From positions 186,001-250,000 of the forward strand of contig NZ_FRCQ01000005.1 of NCBI RefSeq assembly GCF_900142965.1: a stretch of DNA of 64,000 nucleotides, given 5' to 3'. This document shows, in pieces, positions 34,083 through 42,640 of the stretch. The position numbers and the translations under genes are program-made. This DNA is from Rhizobacter sp. OV335. GTDB taxonomy: Bacteria; Pseudomonadota; Gammaproteobacteria; Burkholderiales; Burkholderiaceae_C. Position 1 is the stretch's first letter. Every line of letters starts with the position of its first letter. Under the pieces are notes generated by a model, which did no database searches, was not told the DNA's origin, and worked only from the letters and a program-made list of their open reading frames with translations.

Positions 34083-34859
34083 GTGGAAGAACGGAAATTC
34101 AACGTCCGAGATTTCATCGGCGTGCGTCAGGTCGAGCCAATCAAAGAGTCCTGGCCCATCCGGTGTCCCTTTGATTTGATCTTCTCGAGACAGCGATTGA
34201 CCGAGGTGCAGAACTCGGCCATCAGCGGCTCAGGCATTTATCTCATCGAGAAATTGCCACAGAGAGAGGTCGTTTACCTGGGTCTCTACAAGCCAATGGC
34301 TGGTGACATCATTCCGCAGCGCTGGGGACGCCATCTACAAACGATTACTTGGCGAGGCGCGAACATCGGGCTGGGTCCGAATTGTCGCGATCGCACGCCG
34401 GCGGCGGTGACGCGACGCATGGAGAGCCTTCTGGCTGTGACAATCCAGCCGGAACTCAAGGCCATCATCCGCGCTGCATACGCTCAAGACTGCGCAGACA
34501 CAGTGCGGCACTGCAAAAGCACGGGCAACGATACATCGCTCAATCGACTGCGCTTTGCGGACGAGCATTGGGATGAGTTCTCGAGAGCGACACCACAGAC
34601 ACTGCTTGACAGCTTCAGCTTTCATCTGCTTCGCATGCGCCCGGCACTCGACCAGAAGTCCGCCGCTACAGAGGTCGCAAGGATTGAAAAGCGGCTCCTC
34701 AGCGCGTGGAAGTTGGTCTGCAACGGCAACTACAAGCACCCGAGCGACCAGCCACTGCGTAGGCAAAACGCAGTGCCCGCGCTCGTTGATGCTGTCAGCA
34801 AAGCTATGAACTCAGTGACGGGGACGGGTGCTCTGCAATGGGTCTCCTTGAGGCCTTGA
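34083..34859 (+). CDS. GIY-YIG-like protein, 258 residues
   Basis: I take GTG at 34083; TTG at 34068 is an alternative. The N-terminal half contains SGIYLIEKLPQREVVYLGLYKPMAGDIIPQRWGRHLQTITW, which has the order of GIY-YIG nucleases: GIY, then YxG (here YLG), then R-x-x-x-H. The rest is helical (PALDQKSAATEVARIEKRLLSAW). The catalytic glutamate of active GIY-YIG enzymes cannot be placed with confidence. The gene is visibly poorer in GC than its neighbours, which suggests recent acquisition. It stands next to the duplicated remnant. Confidence 0.5.
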   Translation: MEERKFNVRDFIGVRQVEPIKESWPIRCPFDLIFSRQRLTEVQNSAISGSGIYLIEKLPQREVVYLGLYKPMAGDIIPQRWGRHLQTITWRGANIGLGPNCRDRTPAAVTRRMESLLAVTIQPELKAIIRAAYAQDCADTVRHCKSTGNDTSLNRLRFADEHWDEFSRATPQTLLDSFSFHLLRMRPALDQKSAATEVARIEKRLLSAWKLVCNGNYKHPSDQPLRRQNAVPALVDAVSKAMNSVTGTGALQWVSLRP

Positions 34860-34928
34860 CAGGCTGCATGAGCGTTCCGCCGCCCACCTGAACTGTTCTG
34901 GCTTCTCGGTTGCGGATGCAACCCACAC

Positions 34929-35336
34929 TCAGCGCCGCGCCTCGATCATCTTCCACCCGTTCCCCGACGGATCGCGGAAGCCCGCATCCAGCGTGCCGTA
35001 GCGCTCGGTCGGCTCCTGCGTGAACTCCACGCCGCGGGCCTGCATTCGCGCGTGCGCGGCGCGGCAATCGTCCACCTTCAGCACCAGCGGCGGCATGCCG
35101 CCCTTGGCGACGATCGCACGCAGCGCCTGCGCGGTCTCGGCGTCGTGCACCGGCGCGCCGGGCACGCTCAAGCCCAGCTGGAACGACGGCTGGTCCGGGT
35201 GCTGCACCGTGAGCCAGCGGTAGTCGCCGTTGCGCACGTCGGTGTGGACGCGAAAGCCGACCTTGTCGACATAGAACGCGAGCGCTTCATCCTGGTCGCG
35301 CACGTACAGGCTGACGACTTCGATGCCTTGGGTCAT
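34929..35336 (-). CDS. VOC-family protein (glyoxalase/bleomycin-resistance fold)
   Basis: The ATG follows AAGGAGG, giving 135 residues: GIEVVSLYVRDQDEALAFYVDKVGFRVHTDVR at the start and TLDAGFRDPSGNGWKMIEARR at the end, the paired beta-alpha-beta modules of the VOC superfamily. These proteins include metal-dependent dioxygenases, glyoxalases and drug-binding proteins; the specific activity is unclear. The start overlaps the AraC gene stop (ATGA), so they are coupled. Confidence 0.85.
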   Translation of the reverse strand: MTQGIEVVSLYVRDQDEALAFYVDKVGFRVHTDVRNGDYRWLTVQHPDQPSFQLGLSVPGAPVHDAETAQALRAIVAKGGMPPLVLKVDDCRAAHARMQARGVEFTQEPTERYGTLDAGFRDPSGNGWKMIEARR

Positions 35337-35839
35337 GGAACCTCCTTCTTGCCGGAGCTGTTGCTGAAGGCGTCGTTTATAGCGGCCACCTCCCGGCGCC
35401 GCTTCTCCGAAACTGCGATCGTCAGGTCCGGCCGGTGCGCCGCGCCCAGCACGCAGGCGGGCACGCGGCCGGGCTCCTGCAGCGCCGCCCGCGCGCGCGA
35501 GCGCACCGCGCTCGGGCTCTCGCCGGTGATGTCGCGGAAGGTGCGCCCGAAGGTGCCCAGGCTCTCCCAGCCGGTCTGGAACGCGATCTCGGTGATCGGC
35601 AGCTCGGTCTCGCGCAGCAGCGCGGTCGCCCGCTCGATGCGCCGCGTCAGCAGGTAGCGGTGCGGCGGCGTGCCGAAGGCCTGCTTGAATGAGCGCGCGA
35701 AATGCGCTTCGGAGACCTCGCTGACGCGCGCCAGCCGCTCCACCGGCCAAGCCTCGTGCGAGGCGGCGTCCATGCAGTCCTTCGCGCGCAGCAGGCGGCG
35801 CAGCAACTCGGGGTCCTGGCTCGTCGGAAGCTCACTCAT
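35333..35839 (-). CDS. AraC-family transcriptional regulator, short form
   Basis: The 168-residue protein is mainly the two-helix-turn-helix AraC DNA-binding domain: ERLARVSEVSEAHFARSFKQAFGTPPHRYLLTRRIERATALLRETELPITEIAFQTGWESLGTFGRTFRDITGESPSAVR. There is no N-terminal sensing domain, and a short tail follows. It overlaps the haemoglobin gene upstream by eight bases and the VOC gene downstream by four, so it sits in the middle of a three-gene operon. Confidence 0.9.
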   Translation of the reverse strand: MSELPTSQDPELLRRLLRAKDCMDAASHEAWPVERLARVSEVSEAHFARSFKQAFGTPPHRYLLTRRIERATALLRETELPITEIAFQTGWESLGTFGRTFRDITGESPSAVRSRARAALQEPGRVPACVLGAAHRPDLTIAVSEKRRREVAAINDAFSNSSGKKEVP

Positions 35840-36269
35840 GCGGCGGCATTGTCCGCGGGAACTCGCCGAAGAAGCCGTGCGACAGGTTGCGGGCGATGCC
35901 GTGCGCGGTGCGCTGGAGCTCTTCGGCGATCGCGTCGTAGAACAGGCGGTCGGTGTGGCGGTGCCACAGCGTGATCCAGCGCAGGAAGTGCTCCGGGCGC
36001 ACGCCGTCGAGCGCCATGTGCTTGCCGTACACGTTGCCTCGGAAGCTGCGGGTGCCCAGCATCACGCTGCTCCAGAACTCGACCAGCCGCGCGAGGTGCG
36101 GGCTCCAGTCTTTGCCGATGACCGCTTCGAAGACGGGGGCGAGCAACTCGTCGCGCCGCACGTCGTCGTAGAAGTCGTGCACCAGGGCCTCGATGCCCGC
36201 GCGGTCCAACGCGTGGAGACGGGACGGCGGCGCGGGTGGGGCGGTGGGAGGAGTCGCTGCGGGTGACAT
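35832..36269 (-). CDS. group III truncated haemoglobin
   Basis: The 145-residue protein has the short globin pattern DFYDDVRRDELLAPVFEAVIGKDWSPHLARLVEFWSSVMLGTRSFRGNVYGKHM, with the proximal histidine region HFLRWITLWHRHTDRLF. Group III truncated haemoglobins bind O2 or NO and are linked to nitrosative-stress or low-oxygen respiration. Its promoter region carries a NsrR-like palindrome and it diverges from an NsrR-type gene, which fits control by nitric oxide. The first 18 residues are Pro/Ala-rich and probably disordered. Confidence 0.9.
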   Translation of the reverse strand: MSPAATPPTAPPAPPSRLHALDRAGIEALVHDFYDDVRRDELLAPVFEAVIGKDWSPHLARLVEFWSSVMLGTRSFRGNVYGKHMALDGVRPEHFLRWITLWHRHTDRLFYDAIAEELQRTAHGIARNLSHGFFGEFPRTMPPHE

Positions 36270-36281
36270 GCTGAAGCTATT

Positions 36282-36300
36282 GATTCATAAGATATGAATC
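36282..36300. promoter_or_regulatory. NsrR-like operator
   Basis: GATTCATAAGATATGAATC is a perfect inverted repeat (eight-base arms, three-base centre). The known NsrR consensus has the same 19-base frame, GATGCAT-N5-ATGCATC, and this differs by one base in each arm. It lies 13 bases before the haemoglobin start and 86 before the NsrR-like gene. Confidence 0.75.
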
Positions 36301-36385
36301 TTATCATCGGGGTATGGGTAAAGATGTGAGAGGGCGATTGATCCCTTTAAAGTAAAATCATCGTGCCTGTTTCATGGAGCGAGTC

Positions 36386-36874
36386 GTGCGCCTGACCGTC
36401 TACACCGACTACACGCTGCGCGTGATGATGTACCTCGCGGTGGCGTGGCCGTCGGGTCGGGTCGTGACCATTGACGCGATCGCCGGTGCCTACGGCATCT
36501 CGCGCAGCCACCTGACCAAGATCGTCCACGACCTCGGGCTGAACGGCTTCATCGTGACGACGCGCGGCCGCGCCGGTGGCGCCACGCTGGCGCGCCCGCC
36601 GAACGAGATCTCGATCGGCGACATCGTGCGCATGGCCGAGAAGGATTTCGCGGTCGTCGCCTGCCACGACACCGCGGTGCCGCACGGCTGTCAGATCTTT
36701 CCGGCCTGCAACCTGAAGCGCGGGCTGGCCCGGGCGGTCGATGCCTTCATGGCCGAGCTCGATGCGATGACGCTGCAGGATGCGATCACCGTGCCGACGG
36801 TGGCGGCCTCGCTGCTGGGGATGGGCGCTAAAGAGCGGCCGGTGAAGGTGATGCGCTCCGCCCGCAACTCGTAG
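36386..36874 (+). CDS. nsrR: Rrf2-family regulator, NsrR-like
   Basis: I choose GTG at 36386, preceded by GGAG, giving MRLTVYTDYTLRVMMYLAVA, the usual NsrR opening; an ATG 12 bases earlier has no ribosome binding site. The 162-residue protein has the Rrf2 winged helix (IAGAYGISRSHLTKIVHDLGLNGFIVTTRGRAGGATLA). The three cysteines VACHDTAVPHGCQIFPACNLKR match the iron-sulfur ligand spacing of NsrR, which senses nitric oxide through its cluster. It diverges from the truncated haemoglobin gene. Confidence 0.88.
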   Translation: MRLTVYTDYTLRVMMYLAVAWPSGRVVTIDAIAGAYGISRSHLTKIVHDLGLNGFIVTTRGRAGGATLARPPNEISIGDIVRMAEKDFAVVACHDTAVPHGCQIFPACNLKRGLARAVDAFMAELDAMTLQDAITVPTVAASLLGMGAKERPVKVMRSARNS

Positions 36875-36934
36875 CCCGCTTCCGCGTGGTACGTGCGCTG
36901 CGGGAACGACCGGAAACTCGCCGAGAATGCCGGC

Positions 36935-37393
36935 ATGACCGTCTACATCATCCTCGCCGCCGTCGGCGCCGCCGTCGGCGCCGCCTTCGGCCTGGCCGTG
37001 CTCGCGGCCGTTGTCTGGGCCCTGACCCGCCCCGACGATCGCATCCAGATGGCCAGCATCTGCCTCTTCGGTTGCATTGCGCTGTACTGCGCGGTGGCCA
37101 TGCAGCTCCACGAGGTCAACGCCACGCTCGGCATCCTGGCGGGGGTGTATTCCGCGGCGCTCTATGGGGTTCTCGCCGCCTTTGCCATCTATCAGAAGCG
37201 ATGGGCCTGGAAGGCCACCATCGTGGCCTTCGGCCTGCATGCTTCGATGACTGTTGCCGTGGTCCTGGCCGCGCTACAGTCCGGCAAGGTGGTGTGGCTT
37301 GCGCTCGTGGTGTGGGTGGTCCTGGGGGCGTTGGGTTTGTACGCCTCGTTGCACAAGGGAACGCGCGAGGTCATGTCGGGGCTCTCCGCATGA
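36935..37393 (+). CDS. multi-pass membrane protein, 152 residues
   Basis: Starting at MTVYIILAAVGAAVGAAFGL, the product has about five hydrophobic helices with short loops, one containing HEVNATLG. I recognise no family. It begins 60 bases after the NsrR-like gene on the same strand, so it might be under the same promoter. Function unknown; a membrane stress or transport role is only inferred from context. Confidence 0.6.
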   Translation: MTVYIILAAVGAAVGAAFGLAVLAAVVWALTRPDDRIQMASICLFGCIALYCAVAMQLHEVNATLGILAGVYSAALYGVLAAFAIYQKRWAWKATIVAFGLHASMTVAVVLAALQSGKVVWLALVVWVVLGALGLYASLHKGTREVMSGLSA

Positions 37394-37579
37394 GCGGGTC
37401 GGTCGAAGCCACCACGATGTCTCGCCCACAGGTCCGAAGGTACTTGAGTTGACCGGCGTACCGCTCCCGGGACCCGTTGCGGCCGGCGGACGCCGTTGAG
37501 GCTCCGCGCCCAAAAAGGGCCACGCCGCACATAGACTACCGGTCATCGCTTTTTCCGATCCACGTCCAGGACCACCGAG

Positions 37580-37927
37580 ATGACCGAATTGAAGGGTATG
37601 TCGTACGCTGAGCTCCGCGCTCTGCTGGAAGAAACCGAAGCCGCCCTGGCGAGCAAGCGCACCGAGGAGCTGAAGGTCTTGGCCGACGGCTACGCCAAGA
37701 AGCTGCAGATGGGCGGTTTCAGCATCGCCGAAGGGATCGAGGCGCTGAAGCCCTACCTGCCCGCGAAGGCCGTCAAGACGCCGTCGGCCCCCGGCGAAGA
37801 ACGCAAGGCGAAGTACGCGAACCCGGCCGACCCGAGCCAGACCTGGGTCGGGATGGGCAAGCCGCCCCAGTGGTTCCGCGACCAGATCGCGAATGGCCGT
37901 TCCCGCGAGGACATGCAGATTCCCTGA
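37580..37927 (+). CDS. H-NS-family nucleoid protein
   Basis: The 115-residue protein has a helical N-terminal dimerisation part (YAELRALLEETEAALASKRTEELKVLADG) and the C-terminal DNA-binding motif KYANPADPSQTWVGMGKPPQWFRDQIANGRSREDM, with the family's core W-x-G-x-G-x-x-P-x-W. It is of the short betaproteobacterial kind. Such proteins bind AT-rich DNA and silence acquired genes; the nearby lower-GC patch at 32-35 kb is a possible target. A SnoaL-like gene follows after 11 bases. Confidence 0.88.
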   Translation: MTELKGMSYAELRALLEETEAALASKRTEELKVLADGYAKKLQMGGFSIAEGIEALKPYLPAKAVKTPSAPGEERKAKYANPADPSQTWVGMGKPPQWFRDQIANGRSREDMQIP

Positions 37928-37938
37928 GAGGAAACCCC

Positions 37939-38328
37939 ATGAGCATCGACACGCTGGCCGTCTGGCACGAACTCGTCGCCACGCGCAACGCCAAGGGCCT
38001 GGGGGCACTGCTCTCGGACCAGGTCGTCTTCCATTCGCCGGTGGTGCACACGCCGCAGGTCGGGAAGGCCGTCACGGCCCAGTACCTCGGCGCGGCGTTC
38101 CACGTCTTCTTCAACGAGACCTTCAAGTACGTCCGGGAGATCGTCGGCCCGCGTGACGCGGTGCTGGAGTTCCAGGTGGAGATCGATGGCATCGCCGTCA
38201 ACGGCGTCGACATGCTCACCTGGGACGACGACGGAAGGATCGTGGATTTCAAAGTCCTCGTCCGGCCCTTGAAAGCGATCAATCTGATCCACCAGAAGAT
38301 GGGGGCGATGCTGCAAGCGCAGCAGTAG
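37939..38328 (+). CDS. SnoaL/NTF2-like protein
   Basis: The ATG after GAGGAAA gives 129 residues: MSIDTLAVWHELVATRNAKG, then LLSDQVVFHSPVVHTPQVGK and FNETFKYVREIVGPRDAVLEFQVEIDGIAVNGVDMLTWDDDGRIVDFKVLVRPLKAI. This is the cone-shaped NTF2/SnoaL fold, used by isomerases, cyclases and binding proteins; no catalytic residues identify a reaction. It probably shares a transcript with the H-NS gene. The 3' end overlaps the convergent CMD-like gene by 50 bases. Confidence 0.8.
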   Translation: MSIDTLAVWHELVATRNAKGLGALLSDQVVFHSPVVHTPQVGKAVTAQYLGAAFHVFFNETFKYVREIVGPRDAVLEFQVEIDGIAVNGVDMLTWDDDGRIVDFKVLVRPLKAINLIHQKMGAMLQAQQ

Positions 38329-38866
38329 CCTCGGTCGCCTGCAGGAAGTCTTCCAGCGGTGGGTGCACGACGTTGCCGGCGTAGTTCGTCAGCGTCGAGG
38401 CGGCGACGACGCCGATGAGTTCCAGCAGCTGATCGGGCCGGTATCCCGCCGCGTAGAAGCCGGACTGAGCTGCTGCGTCGAGCTTTCCCCGGTTCTCGAT
38501 CAACGATCTGGCGACCGCTGACAGCGCCGCGTGTCGAATGTCGTCCGGTGCCCGACGTGCGCGGATGGCTTCGACATCGGCCTCGGCCACGCCCTGCGCG
38601 AGCGCCAGGTGCGTGTGGAACGCGATCGCCCAGCGGCTGTTGTTCGTCACCGCATTGGTCAGCAGCAGGACCTGGATCTCTGCCTCGCCGAAGCTGCCGG
38701 CGTGCACGTTCTGGAACAGCCCGATGAAGCCCTTGATCGGCACAGGCGACTCGGCCATGGCCCGCGCGAGGTTCGGCACGAAGCCGAACACCTCTTCGAG
38801 TGCGCGCAGTGGCGCCTTCGACGCCTCGGGGACGGATTGCGGGGAATGGACAGTGAAGTTCGACAT
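38279..38866 (-). CDS. carboxymuconolactone decarboxylase-like protein without CxxC
   Basis: The 195-residue protein has the AhpD/CMD helical layout: FGFVPNLARAMAESPVPIKG, then LLLTNAVTNNSRWAIAFHTHLALAQGV. Members with peroxidase-type activity have a CxxC pair before the H-T; here that position reads SRWA with no cysteine, so disulfide chemistry is excluded. The rest (ELIGVVAASTLTNYAGNVVHPPLE) is normal. It is divergent from an XRE regulator gene, 127 bases away, a common pair. It overlaps the SnoaL-like gene at its 3' end. Confidence 0.75.
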   Translation of the reverse strand: MSNFTVHSPQSVPEASKAPLRALEEVFGFVPNLARAMAESPVPIKGFIGLFQNVHAGSFGEAEIQVLLLTNAVTNNSRWAIAFHTHLALAQGVAEADVEAIRARRAPDDIRHAALSAVARSLIENRGKLDAAAQSGFYAAGYRPDQLLELIGVVAASTLTNYAGNVVHPPLEDFLQATEATAALAASPPSSGGSD

Positions 38867-38993
38867 GGAGGCTGCCTTTCATGTTGGCGAACGGATGTGT
38901 TCGCATGAGAAGGCAGGTTAGGCAGGGCCTCTGCACGCGGCAATTACCCGCGAGGTAGTTGAGGCAGACACCTGCCGCGATACCCTCTCCGCC

Positions 38994-39833
38994 ATGAGCC
39001 CGTCCAGTCCCTCTGCTCGAAGCGAGCGCGCCGACCTCGGCCCCCTGCTGCGCCACTGGCGTGCCGTGCGCGGTCGCAGCCAGCTCGACCTGGCGCTGGA
39101 GTCGGGCATCTCGCAGCGGCACATCAGCTTCATCGAGAGCGGCCGCAGCGCCCCCGGCCGCCAGACCTTGATGCAAATCGCGCAGGCGCTGGAGGTGCCG
39201 TTGCGCGAGCGCAATGCCTTGTTGCTCGCGGCCGGGTTTGCGCCGCTGTATTCGGAATCGCCCTGGGATGCTGCCGAGATGCAGGGCATCGAGAAGGCGC
39301 TGCGTCGCATGCTGCAGCAGCAGGAGCCGTTTCCTGCGGTGGTGATGGACCGCCACTGGAACGTGCTGATGACCAACGAGGCGGCGCCCCGGTTCTTCAA
39401 CCGCTTCGTCGACCTGTCGCGCCGCAGCCCGCCGCGCAACCTGCTTCACCTGATGTTCGACCCGGCCGGTATGCGCCCTTTCATCGCGAACTGGGACGAC
39501 GTGGGGCGCAGCCTGATCCAGCGCGTGCACCGCGAATCGACGGAGCGGGTCGTCGACCTGCAGACGCAGGCGCTGTTGTCCGAGTTGCTGGCGTATCCCG
39601 GCATCGATCCGGCGTGGAAGCACACGAAGGCATTGCTGGTGGGCACCGCCGCAGCGGCGCTCCCGCTGGTGCCGATGAACTTCTCGAACGACGGCTTCAC
39701 GCTGAGCCTCTTCTCGCTGGTGACCACGGTCGGCACGCCGCAAGCGGCCGCGTCGCAGGAGCTGCGGCTCGAATCGATGTTTCCGGTGGACGATGCGGCG
39801 GAGCAGGCCTATGCGCAGTTCATGGCGCGATGA
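38994..39833 (+). CDS. XRE regulator with MmyB-like C-terminal domain
   Basis: The 279-residue protein starts with an XRE helix-turn-helix (WRAVRGRSQLDLALESGISQRHISFIESGRSAPGRQTLMQIAQAL, about residues 20-65). It continues with a PAS-like MmyB ligand-binding domain (VVMDRHWNVLMTNEAAPRFFNRF, RNLLHLMFDPAGMRPFIANWDD). It diverges from the CMD-like gene and probably regulates it. The ligand is not known. Confidence 0.88.
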   Translation: MSPSSPSARSERADLGPLLRHWRAVRGRSQLDLALESGISQRHISFIESGRSAPGRQTLMQIAQALEVPLRERNALLLAAGFAPLYSESPWDAAEMQGIEKALRRMLQQQEPFPAVVMDRHWNVLMTNEAAPRFFNRFVDLSRRSPPRNLLHLMFDPAGMRPFIANWDDVGRSLIQRVHRESTERVVDLQTQALLSELLAYPGIDPAWKHTKALLVGTAAAALPLVPMNFSNDGFTLSLFSLVTTVGTPQAAASQELRLESMFPVDDAAEQAYAQFMAR

Positions 39834-39843
39834 GGCGGGGTGA

Positions 39844-40659
39844 TCAGGCGTCCGCTGCGCGCACCTCGCAGCGGAACGACAGCCAGCTTGCGGCCACCCG
39901 TCGCAGCGACTCGACATCGCCGGTCGTCTCCAACGTCACCACGTCTGCGGCCGCGGGCGCGGCCTCTGTGGCCTGCCACAACTGCGCTGCACGCCGGGCC
40001 ACCGCATCGGCGGTGTCGATGATCAGCACCTGCGGCCCCATCGCGGCGGCGATCAGGTGCTGCACGAACGGGTAGTGCGTGCAGCCGAGCACGACGGTGT
40101 CGACATCCGCTTCGCGCAGTGGCGCGCAACAGCGCTCGACCATGGCCCGCAGCTCCGGTGTGTCGAGCGCGCCGCGCTCGATCAGGTCGGCGAGGCCCGG
40201 GCAGGGCTGGGCGGTGATCCGCACCGCATCGCCCTGGCGCGCCAGCAGTTGCCGGAACTTCTCGCTGCGCAAGGTGCCGGTGGTGGCCAGCACACCGATG
40301 CGGCCGCTGTGGGTCGCGGTCGCCGCCGGCTTCAGCCCCGGCTCGACGCCGACGATCGGCAGCGCCGGCCAGCGCTCGCGCAGGCTCGCGACCGCCGCGG
40401 CCGTGGCGGTGTTGCATGCGACCACCAGCAGCTTTGCGCCGTGCGCCACCAGGTGCTGCGCGATGCGCTGCGAGCGCTCGACGATGAAGGCCTCGCTGCG
40501 ATCGCCATACGGCGCGTTCGCCGAATCGGCCAGGTAGCGCAGCGGCGCCTGCGGCAACTGCCGGCGCAGCGCCCGCAGCACCGAGAGCCCGCCGAGCCCC
40601 GAATCGAACACGCCGATGGGGTCGGCTGCAGGGGTCTCAGGCGTCATCGGCTCGGGCAT
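39844..40659 (-). CDS. murI: glutamate racemase
   Basis: I use the ATG at 40659 (MPEPMTPETPAAD), giving 271 residues; ATG at 40647 is an equal option and the longer frame upstream is not coding. GVFDSGLGGLSVLRAL and LLVVACNTATAAAV (first catalytic cysteine) are in the N-terminal half, and VVLGCTHYPF (second catalytic cysteine) in the C-terminal half. It makes D-glutamate for peptidoglycan. The gene ends ten bases after the XRE gene stop on the opposite strand. Confidence 0.92.
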   Translation of the reverse strand: MPEPMTPETPAADPIGVFDSGLGGLSVLRALRRQLPQAPLRYLADSANAPYGDRSEAFIVERSQRIAQHLVAHGAKLLVVACNTATAAAVASLRERWPALPIVGVEPGLKPAATATHSGRIGVLATTGTLRSEKFRQLLARQGDAVRITAQPCPGLADLIERGALDTPELRAMVERCCAPLREADVDTVVLGCTHYPFVQHLIAAAMGPQVLIIDTADAVARRAAQLWQATEAAPAAADVVTLETTGDVESLRRVAASWLSFRCEVRAADA

Positions 40660-40743
40660 GGCGGCGCAGTCTAGCAACGCATTCGAAGCGAACGTCGCCT
40701 GCGTGACGCGGAAACCGCCCCGACCTGTGCGAGAATCAAAAAA

Positions 40744-40755
40744 GCACGATCGTTC
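40744..40755. promoter_or_regulatory. possible operator before etfBA
   Basis: GCACGATCGTTC matches its reverse complement at 10 of 12 positions around ACGATCGT. It lies in the 200-base gap between murI and etfB. Palindromes with an ACGATCGT core are used by TetR-type regulators of fatty-acid degradation in betaproteobacteria, as far as I recall; I could not check this. Confidence 0.4.
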
Positions 40756-40859
40756 TATTTCGATGCCGCAGCAGGGTCTCCCCTGGTGCCACGTGCGGGG
40801 CGCCCGAGGCCCCGCCACTAGAATCGATCAACCCTTTCAGAGTCATCAGGAGCGTGCGA

Positions 40860-41609
40860 ATGAAGGTATTGGTCGCGGTCAAGCGCGTTGTGGACTACAA
40901 CGTCAAGGTGCGGGTCAAGAGCGATGGCAGCGGCGTGGACATCGCCAACGTCAAGATGAGCATGAACCCGTTCGACGAGATTGCCGTCGAAGAAGCGGTC
41001 CGCTTGAAGGAGAAGGGCGCGGTGACCGAGGTCATCGCCGTCTCGCTCGGCGTCACGCAGTGCCAGGAGACGCTGCGCACCGCGATGGCGATCGGCGCCG
41101 ATCGCGCGATCCTCGTCGAGACCACCGAAGAGCTGCAGCCGCTGGCCGTTGCCAAGCTGCTGAAGGCGCTGGTCGACAAGGAGCAGCCGGGCCTCGTGAT
41201 CCTCGGCAAGCAGGCGATCGACGACGATTGCAATCAGACCGGGCAGATGCTGGCCGCGCTGGCCGACCTGCCGCAGGCCACGTTCGCGAGCAAGGTCGAG
41301 ATCGCCGATGGCGCCGCCCTCGTCACGCGCGAGGTCGATGGCGGCCTCGAGACGCTGAAGGTCACGCTGCCGGCGGTCGTCACGACCGACCTGCGCCTGA
41401 ACGAGCCGCGCTACGTGACGCTGCCCAACATCATGAAGGCGAAGAAGAAGACGCTCGAGGTGCTGAAGCCGTCCGACCTGGGCGTCGACGTGACGCCGCG
41501 CCTGAAGACCCTGAAGGTGAGCGAGCCGCCGAAGCGCAGCGCCGGCATCAAGGTGCCGGATGTCGCCACCCTCGTCTCGAAGCTGAAAACCGAAGCCAAG
41601 GTGATCTGA
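40860..41609 (+). CDS. etfB: electron transfer flavoprotein beta subunit
   Basis: ATG follows CAGGAGCGTGCGA, giving 249 residues: [20 protein letters not shown] and onward. [18 protein letters not shown] and [21 protein letters not shown] with [19 protein letters not shown] are ETF beta features, including the AMP-binding region. With EtfA it carries electrons from acyl-CoA and other flavoprotein dehydrogenases to the quinone pool. The stop directly touches the etfA start codon (TGAATG), so translation is coupled. Confidence 0.95.
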   Translation: MKVLVAVKRVVDYNVKVRVKSDGSGVDIANVKMSMNPFDEIAVEEAVRLKEKGAVTEVIAVSLGVTQCQETLRTAMAIGADRAILVETTEELQPLAVAKLLKALVDKEQPGLVILGKQAIDDDCNQTGQMLAALADLPQATFASKVEIADGAALVTREVDGGLETLKVTLPAVVTTDLRLNEPRYVTLPNIMKAKKKTLEVLKPSDLGVDVTPRLKTLKVSEPPKRSAGIKVPDVATLVSKLKTEAKVI

Positions 41610-42542
41610 ATGACCGCACTCGTGATTGCTGAACACGACAACGCCTCGATCAAGGGCGCGACCCTCAACACCGTGACTGCGGCCGCCCAGTGCGGCGGCG
41701 AGGTGCACGTGCTCGTGGCCGGCAGCAATGCCGCCGCCGCAGCGCAGGCCGCCGCGCAGATCGCCGGCGTCACCAAGGTGCTGCACGCCGACGCGGCGTA
41801 CTTCGAACACGGCCTGGCCGAGAACGTCGCGGCCCAGGTGCTGGCGGTGGCCTCGGCCTACAGCCACATCGTGTTCCCCGCCACCGCCAGCGGCAAGAAC
41901 ATCGCGCCGCGCGTGGCCGCCAAGCTCGATGTCGCGCAGATCAGCGACGTGACCAAGGTCGACAGCCCCGACACCTTCGAGCGCCCGATCTACGCCGGCA
42001 ACGCCATCGCCACGGTGCAGAGCGCCGACAAGGTGAAGGTGCTGACCGTGCGCACGACCGGGTTCGATCCGGCCGCCGCCAGCGGCGGCTCGGCTGCGGT
42101 GGAGAGCACGCCCGCTGCGGCCGACAGCGGCAAGAGCAGCTTCGTCGGGTCCGAGATCGCGAAGAACGACCGCCCTGAGCTGACGGCCGCGAAGATCATC
42201 GTGTCCGGTGGCCGCGCGCTCGGCTCCAGCGACAAGTTCAACGAGGTGCTGACGCCGCTGGCCGACAAGCTCGGTGCCGCGCTGGGCGCGAGCCGCGCTG
42301 CCGTGGACGCCGGCTATGCGCCGAACGACTGGCAGGTCGGCCAGACCGGCAAGATCGTCGCGCCGCAGCTGTACATCGCCGCCGGCATCTCCGGCGCGAT
42401 CCAGCACCTGGCCGGCATGAAGGATTCGAAGGTGATCGTCGCGATCAACAAGGACCCCGAGGCGCCGATCTTCAGCGTGGCCGACTACGGCCTCGAGGCC
42501 GATCTGTTCACCGCCGTGCCGGAGCTGGTGAAGGCGCTGTAA
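41610..42542 (+). CDS. etfA: electron transfer flavoprotein alpha subunit
   Basis: The 310-residue protein has the N-terminal domain [20 protein letters not shown] and the C-terminal FAD-binding domain with [48 protein letters not shown] and [28 protein letters not shown], the strongest family signature. It binds FAD and pairs with EtfB. A rho-independent terminator follows 35 bases after the stop, so the etfBA operon ends here. Confidence 0.95.
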   Translation: MTALVIAEHDNASIKGATLNTVTAAAQCGGEVHVLVAGSNAAAAAQAAAQIAGVTKVLHADAAYFEHGLAENVAAQVLAVASAYSHIVFPATASGKNIAPRVAAKLDVAQISDVTKVDSPDTFERPIYAGNAIATVQSADKVKVLTVRTTGFDPAAASGGSAAVESTPAAADSGKSSFVGSEIAKNDRPELTAAKIIVSGGRALGSSDKFNEVLTPLADKLGAALGASRAAVDAGYAPNDWQVGQTGKIVAPQLYIAAGISGAIQHLAGMKDSKVIVAINKDPEAPIFSVADYGLEADLFTAVPELVKAL

Positions 42543-42576
42543 GCCGCCCTGCGCCAGCGCTGCGCGCGTGCCTGCA

Positions 42577-42615
42577 AAGCCCGTTGGCTCGATCGAATCA
42601 ACGGGCTTTCTTCTG
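42577..42615 (+). terminator. rho-independent terminator of etfBA
   Basis: AAAGCCCGTTG (42577-42587) and CAACGGGCTTT (42600-42610) form an 11-bp stem with a 12-base loop, followed by CTTCT. It stands between the etfA stop and the acyl-CoA dehydrogenase start. Confidence 0.8.
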
Positions 42616-42640
42616 CCTGAATGAGAACAAGGAGACAACG

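Noticed and set aside
39844-40818. Longer MurI start at 40818
   Set aside because: The extra 53 residues are unlike the family and would cover the etfB upstream region.
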